From positions 1 to 12,032 of the forward strand of contig DATKZB010000311.1 in the NCBI GenBank assembly GCA_035528235.1: a DNA stretch of 12,032 bases. Reading direction: 5' to 3'. The position numbers and the translations under genes are program-made. Position 1 is the stretch's first letter. Every line of letters begins with the position of its first letter. Of the stretch, positions 6,582-12,032 are shown one piece after another. The notes beneath the pieces are model-generated. The model saw only the letters and a program-made list of their open reading frames with translations, was not told the DNA's origin and did no database searches. Origin of the DNA: DATKZB01 sp035528235 (lineage in GTDB: Bacteria; Planctomycetota; Phycisphaerae; FEN-1346).

Positions 6582-6631
6582 GCCCTTTCGCGGGGTGACA
6601 TGGGCGGCCTGCCCGCCGGCGTACCTCAACG

Positions 6632-6655
6632 CCCCCGGCAAGCCGGGCGGCTAAC
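6632..6655 (-). repeat. REP-like unit with GTTAGC head
   Basis: Read on the minus strand, GTTAGC (6655-6650) is followed by CGCCCGGC-TT-GCCGGGGG, a stem of eight positions with one mismatch around a TT loop. The head position and loop match the copies at 5878-5901 and 5932-5955, while the stem sequence differs yet stays largely paired. It overlaps the start of the 52-base tandem repeats. Confidence 0.55.
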
Positions 6656-6798
6656 TCGGCTAGGTGAGCCGGGCGACTCAGTCGGCAGGGCGCGCCGGGC
6701 GGCTAACTCGGCTAGGTGAGGCGGGCGACTCAGTCGACGGGGCGCGACGGGCGGCTAACTCGGCTAGGTGAGCCGGGCGACTCAGTCGGCAGGGCGCG
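6643..6798. repeat. Three tandem 52-base direct repeats at the 3' end of arsC
   Basis: Units at 6643-6694, 6695-6746 and 6747-6798 are head-to-tail copies differing at only a few positions. Each has CGGCTAACTCGGCTAGGTGA near its start, a small CGGCT-AGGTG-AGCCG hairpin (broken in unit two by AGCCG to AGGCG), and the near-palindrome GACTCAGTC. The arsC stop lies in the third unit, so the last residues of ArsC are encoded by the repeat. Because 52 is not a multiple of three, the extra copies shift frame and do not extend the protein. No unique spacers separate the units. Confidence 0.9.
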
Positions 6799-7231
6799 CC
6801 GCCAGGGCCTCGGGCAGCGTCTCGACGAACTCGCGAATCTGGTCGCGCACGCGGCGGTAATGGGCCAGGGCCTCTTCCTCGGTGGCGGCGCCCTGGGCCA
6901 GGCGCGGCGGGTCGTCGAAACCCACGTGAACCACCGCCGTCCGGGCGGGGAACACCGGGCACGTCTCGGCCGCATGGTCGCACACCGTCACGACGTAATC
7001 GAACGCGACGGCGGCGAGGTCGGCGACGGCCGTCGACCGCTGGCCCGAGATGTCGACGCCCGCCTCGGCCATGACCCGGACGGCCCGGGGATCCAGGCCG
7101 CGCGCCTCGATGCCCGCCGAGTGGGCCTCCAGCCGGTCGCCCTTCAGGTGGCGGGCCCAGCCCTCGGCCATCTGGCTGCGGCACGAGTTGCCGGTGCAGA
7201 GGAACAGAATTTTGGGCCTGGGCGATGCCAT
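6782..7231 (-). CDS. arsC: Arsenate reductase, thioredoxin-coupled (low-molecular-weight phosphatase fold)
   Basis: This ArsC class reduces arsenate to arsenite and is regenerated by thioredoxin through a cascade of three cysteines. The 149-residue protein has the full set. The P-loop LCTGNSCRSQMAEG (11-24) holds the nucleophile Cys12 and Arg18, Cys84 and Cys91 form the shuttle pair in VTVCDHAAETCPVFP (81-95), and FDDPP (105-109) contains the acid aspartate. With both distal cysteines it fits the pI258-type reductases better than a plain tyrosine phosphatase. The ATG at 7231 follows GGAGG with seven bases between; a GTG directly before it is possible. The open frame continues upstream, but those residues do not belong to the family. 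No arsB, acr3 or arsR is nearby, so it stands alone. Confidence 0.93.
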   Translation of the reverse strand: MASPRPKILFLCTGNSCRSQMAEGWARHLKGDRLEAHSAGIEARGLDPRAVRVMAEAGVDISGQRSTAVADLAAVAFDYVVTVCDHAAETCPVFPARTAVVHVGFDDPPRLAQGAATEEEALAHYRRVRDQIREFVETLPEALAARPAD

Positions 7232-7258
7232 CACGCCGCCTCCCGCCTCTTCCGGGGA

Positions 7259-7319
7259 CGCCGGGACGGGCCCGGCGCCTCTCCCCCAAAACACCACCGG
7301 CCGCCTCATCGGCGACCGG
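7259..7319 (-). promoter_or_regulatory. Two hairpins in the arsC leader
   Basis: CGCCGGG (7259-7265) pairs with CCCGGCG (7271-7277) around five bases. CCGGCCGCC (7297-7305) pairs with GGCGACCGG (7311-7319) around TCATC, nine pairs if one wobble on the minus-strand transcript is counted. Both lie between the arsC ribosome-binding site and the TATAAT at 7376-7371, so they would be in the leader if that promoter is real. No T-run follows either on the minus strand. Confidence 0.4.
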
Positions 7320-7332
7320 TCGGGTATGGGTA

Positions 7333-7364
7333 TGGTGCGCTCGAGAGGAGTCGAACCGCCGAAC
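7333..7364 (-). other. tRNA 3'-end-like fragment, possible attachment-site scar
   Basis: Read on the minus strand the segment ends CTCGAGCGCACCA, preceded by GGCGG-TTCGACT-CCTCT. This has the form of a T arm (one mismatch and one wobble in the stem), a 3' acceptor strand CGAGCGC, discriminator A and CCA. No matching 5' acceptor strand GCGCTCG, D arm or anticodon arm lies upstream, so it is not a working tRNA gene. The sequence resembles the 3' third of a tRNA-Arg-type gene. Such fragments are left when a mobile element integrates at a tRNA 3' end. Confidence 0.5.
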
Positions 7365-7370
7365 GTAACT

Positions 7371-7376
7371 ATTATA
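7371..7376 (-). promoter_or_regulatory. Possible -10 box upstream of arsC
   Basis: A perfect TATAAT reads on the minus strand at 7376-7371, about 140 bases before the arsC start. No good -35 hexamer lies at 16-18 bases; the best nearby is TGGTTT. It is the only clear -10 box in this gap, so it is a tentative arsC promoter. Confidence 0.35.
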
Positions 7377-7728
7377 CCCGGCAACGACTTACCAAACCAG
7401 CCCGAAACAGGCGGCGCAGAATGTGGCGCACTTTCCGCGGATTCCGCCATTCTGCCCCCTTCGGCCCCGCCGAGATTGCCCCCCGACGTGGCGGACTTGG
7501 CCCGCCGTCTGGCCGCCCTGCCGGAATCCGTCCGGGCGCAGATCGTGGCGATGGTCAAGTCGACGGAAGGAGAGCGGGATGGTTCCCTCACACGTCCGCC
7601 GTGCGGCCATTGAGTCCGTGGCAAGACCCCCAGGGGGGGGTATGGGGGGCTTGTTAAGTTACCCCTTGACCGTGCGGCCGTGACAGGCTGGTGCACTCGC
7701 GAGAGACACGCAGCCGAAGGAGACCGAG

Positions 7729-8325
7729 ATGAAGAATGCCTTTAACCGTCTGGAGCACATCGCCCGCCGACCCATGGCCGAGGTACGTCTCCAGCAACTG
7801 CTTGTGCAACGTGAGGCCAGGCGTGACCAGGAAGAACGCCTTACGACTGCCGAGCATCTCGAGTTCGGCCTGGCGGGTTTCGACGCCGGCCGCATTCCGG
7901 AGGAGGCGGGGCTGTTCTGGGTCTTCCGGGTTCTGGTGGACTGGGGGCCCGGGGAGGAACAAATCCAGGAGGTCTACTCGGCCAGGTTCCACGACCGCTT
8001 TGCGGCGATCCGCAGGGCACACGGTCTGGCGGAGGACGAGGGCTGGCCGCCCGGCGAAGGCGCCTCAGAGCACGAGTCCCTGAACGCCGAGTTCGAGGCG
8101 GCTCGCGAGTGCATTGAGGCCGATGTGCTCCGCGAGTGGGCCCACCGTCTGGGCCATCCCTTGCTGCGGCGAGCGGCCGACCTCATCCAGTCCGACCGGC
8201 TGGCCTTCGAACAGCAGGTTGAGAAGGGGCGGCAGTGGTTCTTCGACTCGGCAAGGCCTCAGGACGGGTCGGAGGGGGATGACGTCCGGGGGACACAACC
8301 GGGGGAGGATCGCGATGCCTCGTAG
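7729..8325 (+). CDS. Hypothetical protein, first gene of a three-gene cassette
   Basis: I do not recognise this 198-residue protein. The ATG has an ideal AAGGAG six bases upstream, which supports translation. Residues 1-45 are charged and probably helical (many R, E, Q). A tryptophan-containing hydrophobic segment, LFWVFRVLVDWG (62-73), follows, then an acidic middle, then another helical stretch with ECIEADVLREWAHRLGHPLL (128-147). The end is polar and disordered-looking. There is no signal peptide, membrane span or cysteine motif, so it is probably cytoplasmic. It overlaps the next gene by 11 bases, suggesting an operon with coupled translation. I see no clear promoter in the 115 bases before it. 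Confidence 0.7.
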   Translation: MKNAFNRLEHIARRPMAEVRLQQLLVQREARRDQEERLTTAEHLEFGLAGFDAGRIPEEAGLFWVFRVLVDWGPGEEQIQEVYSARFHDRFAAIRRAHGLAEDEGWPPGEGASEHESLNAEFEAARECIEADVLREWAHRLGHPLLRRAADLIQSDRLAFEQQVEKGRQWFFDSARPQDGSEGDDVRGTQPGEDRDAS

Positions 8326-8773
8326 CCAACCACGCCAGTGCGTGCAGACCAAGGCCGACGGCACGCCATGCCGAGCCGCGGCCCTGACCGGGTCAGACTA
8401 CTGCTTCGTCCACGACCCTGCGAAGGCCGAGGAGCGTATGGCTGCCCAGAGCGCCGGCGGCCGGGTGGGCAAGACGAGGGTCCTACCGCCAGAAACACCC
8501 GCCGTGCCACTGTCGTCCATGGCCGACGTGATCGCACTCCTCGGCCTCACGATCAACCAGGTCCGTCGCGGTGAACTGGACCCGAAGGTGGCCAACGCCG
8601 TGGGCTACCTGGCGGCCACGCTCCTAAGGGCCCTGGAACAAGGCGACATCGAGAAGCGGCTGGCCGAACTCGAGACGCTCATGAAGGGCCAGGGCATGCC
8701 GGAGACGCTCTTCGACGTCGACTTGGATGAGGAGACGGTGGGGTCGGAGCCGGTCCTGGGGAGAACGTCATGA
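8315..8773 (+). CDS. Hypothetical protein with N-terminal CCCH zinc-binding-like cluster
   Basis: The 152-residue product starts at the ATG at 8315, with GGAGG six bases before it; the frame is open further upstream but those codons lie inside the previous gene. Cys9, Cys19, Cys30 and His33 form a C-x9-C-x10-C-x2-H pattern in a segment of the form CxxTKADGTPCRA...SDYCFVHDP, which looks like a small zinc-binding module. A proline-rich linker (51-60) leads to a helical region, about 62-105, containing ADVIALLGLTINQVRRGELD and an ALE-rich helix, then an acidic tail. I recall short ORFs of this style in planctomycete and Chloroflexi genomes, annotated as hypothetical. A nucleic-acid-binding or scaffold role is a guess. 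The stop overlaps the next start as ATGA. Confidence 0.72.
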   Translation: MPRSQPRQCVQTKADGTPCRAAALTGSDYCFVHDPAKAEERMAAQSAGGRVGKTRVLPPETPAVPLSSMADVIALLGLTINQVRRGELDPKVANAVGYLAATLLRALEQGDIEKRLAELETLMKGQGMPETLFDVDLDEETVGSEPVLGRTS

Positions 8774-9600
8774 GAACGGCCCACAGACGTCTGGCCAAGG
8801 TCGAAGCCGACCTGACGCCGAAGCAGCGGGTTCTGCAGTGGCTGGACGAGGCCCTGGAGGCCGGTTCCACAGAGGCCTACTGCCGGCAGATGTTCGACGA
8901 GCCCGTATCGGAGTGGCCGGGCACCCGGTTGACCGAGGCCGTGGCTGAGGCGACACGCAAACGCCTGAGGGGATACCCGCGCGAGGCGGTCGAGAGCCGG
9001 GCCCGCGATGCGGCGCGGGACATCCTGTTCCTGCTGTCCCTCGTCGGCGAAACGAACCGGTCGGTGACCCGAAAGGTTAAGGAGTTCACGTGGGCGGCCG
9101 CCCTGTGCGCCCGCGGCATTGAGGTTGCCGTGCTTCGGCCAGAGGCAGGAGGCAACAGGGAGGCCACTCTCAGCCGCCGCGGTCTCACTCTGTCGGACGT
9201 CCGTAGCGAGATCGTCGCGTTCGCGGCACAGGTATCGCTGGTCCGGCACGCGGTGAACATCGTCAGCCGCCGGTACTTCGACGGGCATCCGATCCTCTTC
9301 CCCGGCACGGCCGAAAGCCTCTCCGAGGCGACCAAGACGTCAGCCATCCTCGTAGAGGCGTACAACGAGGCGGTGTCCGACCTGCCGCGCGGACGGGGCA
9401 AAGGCGGGAGGCGAGAAGGCGTGAAGGCTCAGGCAGGAGCCGCTGCCGCTCAGCCCATCGAGGAGACCGACCTCGGTGAGGTTTCGGCCGCCGTCGCGGA
9501 ACCGCTGGTCCGTCAACTGGTGGCCGATGCCAAGGCCGGCGCGGCCTGGCAGGTCGGCCAGAGCGACCTCGCCGCCCGGATCCTGAGGGGCACGCCTTGA
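8770..9600 (+). CDS. Hypothetical protein, last gene of the cassette
   Basis: This 276-residue protein is not one I can name. Its ATG overlaps the previous stop by four bases, with GGGGAG six bases upstream. The N-terminus has the form RRLAKVEADLTPKQRVLQWL (6-25), a helical start with a tryptophan. Helical stretches rich in A, R and E follow; one, RDILFLLSLVG (83-93), is hydrophobic but too short for a clear membrane span. A lone H-x5-RRYFDGHP segment lies near 162-174. Residues 208-230 are basic, then alanine-rich, and look disordered. No enzyme motif or signal peptide is seen. The gene ends 170 bases before the next promoter, so the cassette probably ends here. Confidence 0.72.
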   Translation: MRTAHRRLAKVEADLTPKQRVLQWLDEALEAGSTEAYCRQMFDEPVSEWPGTRLTEAVAEATRKRLRGYPREAVESRARDAARDILFLLSLVGETNRSVTRKVKEFTWAAALCARGIEVAVLRPEAGGNREATLSRRGLTLSDVRSEIVAFAAQVSLVRHAVNIVSRRYFDGHPILFPGTAESLSEATKTSAILVEAYNEAVSDLPRGRGKGGRREGVKAQAGAAAAQPIEETDLGEVSAAVAEPLVRQLVADAKAGAAWQVGQSDLAARILRGTP

Positions 9601-9770
9601 CGCCGGCACGGGGTCGACGTGCGCAGGCGGCTGTGCACAGGGCGGCGACCTTTGACGCGGCCGCTCCCGCAACGCGGCGGTTCTGCGCGGAGACCGCCAT
9701 GCCATCCCCCTCGGCGTCGGTGTCAGAGGCCTGTACCGGTCGCCGGCGACCCTGCGTCCCTACATAATAT
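9601..9770 (+). other. Spacer after the three-gene cassette, with a 14-base palindrome
   Basis: No gene is seen. GGTCGCCGGCGACC at 9738-9751 is a perfect palindrome and could be a transcript end for the cassette, but no T-run follows. The composition changes sharply from GC-rich to AT-rich at about 9761, where the next promoter begins. Confidence 0.4.
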
Positions 9771-9798
9771 TTGACTTTCCGAAAACTTGTGATATAGT
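9771..9798 (+). promoter_or_regulatory. Strong promoter of the LEPR-XLL gene
   Basis: TTGACT (9771-9776) and TATAGT (9793-9798) are 16 bases apart, each matching consensus at five of six positions. TGTGA directly before the -10 gives an extended TGA-TATAGT element. Transcription would start near the A at 9806, leaving a leader of about 71 bases. Confidence 0.75.
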
Positions 9799-9809
9799 GT
9801 GCTGCACGA

Positions 9810-9836
9810 GCCGGCCCCGTCTGAAGGCGGGCCGGC
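9810..9836 (+). promoter_or_regulatory. 5' leader hairpin of the LEPR-XLL mRNA
   Basis: GCCGGCCC (9810-9817) pairs exactly with GGGCCGGC (9829-9836) around an 11-base loop. It begins only a few bases after the expected transcript start and ends 40 bases before the ATG, leaving the ribosome-binding region free. The position suits a stabilising 5' hairpin. It could be a regulatory element, but no riboswitch class is recognisable. Confidence 0.5.
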
Positions 9837-9876
9837 CGTCCTGCCATTTCTGAGGGTTGTATCGAAGGGGGGAGTT

Positions 9877-12032
9877 ATGCGTACCATGTCACTTGCCGCG
9901 TGCGGAGGTTGGCCTCTTTTTGAGCCGCTGGAGCCCAGGCTGCTGCTCGATGGCGCACCTGAGATCCTGGGCATACAGGCCACCCACCCGGACTTCCGCT
10001 TCATCGCCGGTGCCGACTTGCCGCAGGTCCAGGAGTCGTTCACCGCTCAGGTGAGCGGCACGACCTCGTCCGTGCGCTTCAACGTGGGGGGCATGACCTT
10101 CCTCGACTCCAACGCGGCGGACGGTTGGTCGGCCACCTTTAACATGACCGGCGCCACGACGGCGGACCCGCTGACCGTTACGGCGACAGGGCCGGGTGGA
10201 TCCGATGTTGACGGGCTACCCGTGGACATCCTGCTGATGCCCACGTGGTTCTACTCTGATGACCCCGGAATGGATGCCGAGTTCGGTGTCTCCTGGGATT
10301 GGGCCAGCGGCTATTCGTTCGACGTAACCGTCACGCACCTCGACCTCGGTTTCGACACCCCTGCCGACTGGGTCTTCCGCATCCCCGGCATCCAAGAACC
10401 GCTGTTCGACCTGGCGAACAAGCACACGGGCTTCTTGGCCCAGTCGACCTTTGACCTCGTGTCCTCCCCCTCCGGCATCGTCACGTCCAGTGGCTACGAA
10501 CTGACCCTCTCGGCCGAAGTCCTCGACGAGAGCGTCTTCGAGAAGACCATCAGCTTCAACGCCAGCGACAGCGTGCCCTACGAGATGAACATCGGGCTTG
10601 TCCACATTGAAGGCAGCGTCGCCTACGGGGCGGAAATCAATCCCCACTTCGACAACAGCCTGCTTCTGGATGGTGTGAGCGGCAACTTGTGGATGGACCC
10701 GAGCCTGACCATCACGATGCCGCTGTTCCAGGCACGGATACCCCTGCTGTCCTTCGTGGGGGTCGTCGCTCCAGGGGTACTTGACGCGTTCGTCGAAGTG
10801 GGCGCGACAGTAGGTTTTGGAACTGCTCCCGGCCACGACCACGTGATCGAGCTAATCCCGACGATTACGGACGGCGGGCTGGGCCTCCAGCAGTTCAAGG
10901 CCGCCCCCGCTCTCACTGCCGGGATCACGGGCACCGTCGGTGTCGATGCATTGTTGGGGGCTGGCACGGTGGAGGCGAGCGTAACCGGAACACTGGCGCA
11001 GGGGCTTGTATCGGAATACGTCAGCGGCTTAGGCTGGTCCCATTCCGCCCCGGGCGAGCTAACCATCTCCGGTGCGGCCGGCTACAGCACATTCTGGGGT
11101 TTCGGGCCTAGCGGCGAGATCGACCTCTTCAACTGGACCATCGCCTCCTGGGATTTCCTCTCGCAGTCCGGTAGCGCCACCGAGCCCACTCAGACGCACA
11201 ACTACGAATCGGGCGCGTTGACCAACCCTTGGATGAGCCCGTATCCCGGTCCACACGACTCGCTCACGTTCATGGTCGACTACTCGAATCCCGGTCAGGC
11301 GCCACAAATCGCGCGCCTAGCCGTGGACAGCGAGCAGTACTACGACATGATGCTCGTCGATGGAACGGCCGACAACGGTGTCTATTCCGTCACAGTTGTC
11401 GGTGTGGCTGGGCAGCTCCACGAATACGGTTTCATCTTCGTGGACGAGGCTGGTGAGTACCACATCCAGGGCTTTGGAGCGTTCCCGGACCGAGTTTATG
11501 TGGTCGGTGTAGATCCCATCGATGGCGGGCCAATGGTGGCACACGATGCCAACATCCGGATCGACTTCAACAAGCCGATGGACCATACGACGCTGAACGC
11601 ATCGACAATCACGGTTGTCGGGTCCGTGAGCGGCGCTCATGACGGCACATACCCCTACAGTGGGACGACGTTGACGGTCAACCCAGATGTGGATTTCTCC
11701 CCCGGGGAGGTGGTGACCGTCACCGTTACCCACGACGCATGGGCAGCAGACGGCAGCCGTATCGGCTCTGATTACGTATTCTCGTTTGCTGCCCTCGATG
11801 CGACGCCGACGCCGATTGTGGTCGGCGGTACGCTTGCTGCCTCGACGACGTGGACATCGGGTAACGTCTACCACGTCACCCAAGACCTCGTGATTCCCTC
11901 GACGCGGACGCTGACGATTGAGCCCGGGGTGGTGGTGAAGTTTGGGACTTCCCAGGACATGGTGGTGTCCGGGACGCTGGACCTTCAGGGGACGGCGGGC
12001 AGCCGTGTGGTGTTCACGCACATCTACGACGA
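9877..12032 (+). CDS. Large LEPR-XLL domain protein, N-terminal part (runs off the right edge)
   Basis: 718 codons are visible with no stop. The ATG at 9877 follows a GGGGGGAG stretch; an ATG three codons later is also possible. Residues 15-27 read LFEPLEPRLLLDG, the LEPR-XLL motif found at the N-termini of very large surface or exported proteins in planctomycetes and some other bacteria, here instead of an ordinary signal peptide. Residues 28-540 are rich in G, T, S, V and D, with no assignable domain. Residues 541-638 fit a Big_5 (SbsA-type) Ig-like domain, with IRIDFNKPMDHTTLNASTI and LTVNPDVDFSPGEVVTVTV. From about 648 a parallel beta-helix style region starts (TWTSGNVYHVTQDLVIPS, then LTIEPGVVVKFG and GTLDLQGT). 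An adhesive or structural surface role is inference. It has its own strong promoter. Confidence 0.85.
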   Translation, partial: MRTMSLAACGGWPLFEPLEPRLLLDGAPEILGIQATHPDFRFIAGADLPQVQESFTAQVSGTTSSVRFNVGGMTFLDSNAADGWSATFNMTGATTADPLTVTATGPGGSDVDGLPVDILLMPTWFYSDDPGMDAEFGVSWDWASGYSFDVTVTHLDLGFDTPADWVFRIPGIQEPLFDLANKHTGFLAQSTFDLVSSPSGIVTSSGYELTLSAEVLDESVFEKTISFNASDSVPYEMNIGLVHIEGSVAYGAEINPHFDNSLLLDGVSGNLWMDPSLTITMPLFQARIPLLSFVGVVAPGVLDAFVEVGATVGFGTAPGHDHVIELIPTITDGGLGLQQFKAAPALTAGITGTVGVDALLGAGTVEASVTGTLAQGLVSEYVSGLGWSHSAPGELTISGAAGYSTFWGFGPSGEIDLFNWTIASWDFLSQSGSATEPTQTHNYESGALTNPWMSPYPGPHDSLTFMVDYSNPGQAPQIARLAVDSEQYYDMMLVDGTADNGVYSVTVVGVAGQLHEYGFIFVDEAGEYHIQGFGAFPDRVYVVGVDPIDGGPMVAHDANIRIDFNKPMDHTTLNASTITVVGSVSGAHDGTYPYSGTTLTVNPDVDFSPGEVVTVTVTHDAWAADGSRIGSDYVFSFAALDATPTPIVVGGTLAASTTWTSGNVYHVTQDLVIPSTRTLTIEPGVVVKFGTSQDMVVSGTLDLQGTAGSRVVFTHIYD

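Larger units (their letters stand above)
7326..7613 (+). pseudogene. Short ORF tail, possible remnant of an integrase-type gene
   Basis: A 95-codon frame from an ATG at 7326 (no good ribosome-binding site) to the TGA at 7613. Its first codons run through the antisense of the tRNA-like fragment (VRSRGVEPPNV). The rest is more protein-like, with DVADLARRLAALPESVRA (from about 7478) followed by QIVAMVKS. That type of ending, an amphipathic helix with LPE.(V/I)R..I.AMV, recalls C-terminal tails I associate with planctomycete integrase-like ORFs, but this is memory and not a domain match. No catalytic part of a recombinase is present. It could be a decayed gene end or an accidental frame. Confidence 0.35.

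Noticed and set aside
6372..6719. Plus-strand frame containing AAAGFEPAKYAGF
   Set aside because: This is the antisense translation of the tRNA-Cys gene, a well-known source of spurious proteins.
6643..6798. CRISPR array
   Set aside because: The three 52-base units touch one another with no unique spacers, and no cas gene is present.
7333..7410. Complete tRNA gene on the minus strand
   Set aside because: Only the T arm, 3' acceptor strand and CCA can be recognised. There is no 5' acceptor partner, D arm or anticodon arm upstream.
9263..9847. 194-codon minus-strand frame
   Set aside because: It is antisense to the third cassette gene and crosses the strong plus-strand promoter; its composition is that of a shadow frame.
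10216..12021. Minus-strand frames under the giant gene (10216-10842, 10623-11066, 11317-12021)
   Set aside because: They lie opposite a continuous plus-strand frame with recognisable domains and have no family features of their own.

Overview
The window is GC-rich bacterial chromosome, most likely from a planctomycete-type organism (Planctomycetota; class not resolvable here). Three things point that way: a protein joining TPR repeats to two RNA-polymerase alpha C-terminal domains, an exported-type giant protein opening with an LEPR-XLL motif, and an AATG-type heptamer repeat between genes. No rRNA or standard taxonomic marker is present, so this is inference.

Left half (1-5778), all on the minus strand, reads right to left: TPR/alpha-CTD protein, queH, a SpoIID-domain lipoprotein, tgt, yajC and secD (which runs off the left edge). 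tgt-yajC-secD is a classic conserved order. QueH and Tgt both belong to the queuosine tRNA-modification pathway, and queH overlaps the SpoIID gene by 4 bases. Five of the six genes appear to start at GTG or TTG. A candidate promoter precedes the TPR/alpha-CTD gene. Three structured non-coding elements sit between genes of the run: a heptamer tandem repeat, a large inverted repeat, and a stem-loop between yajC and secD.

Centre (5780-7620) is poor in genes and rich in repeats: three copies of an 18-base GC palindrome, a tRNA-Cys(GCA) gene on the minus strand with a good promoter and an encoded CCA, three 52-base tandem repeats that contain the stop codon of a thioredoxin-type arsenate reductase gene (arsC), and a tRNA 3'-end-like fragment beside a short ORF tail. 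Several palindromes share a GTT(T)AGC head followed by hairpins whose stems differ in sequence but stay paired. They look like a family of REP-type elements.

Right half (7729-12032), all on the plus strand, has a tight cassette of three overlapping genes of unknown function (one with a CCCH zinc-binding-like cluster). After a gap comes a strong promoter with a 5' leader hairpin, then the first 718 codons of a very large LEPR-XLL protein with a Big_5-like Ig domain and the start of a beta-helix region. The tRNA-like scar at the left side of the cassette suggests, without proving it, that the cassette arrived on an integrated element.
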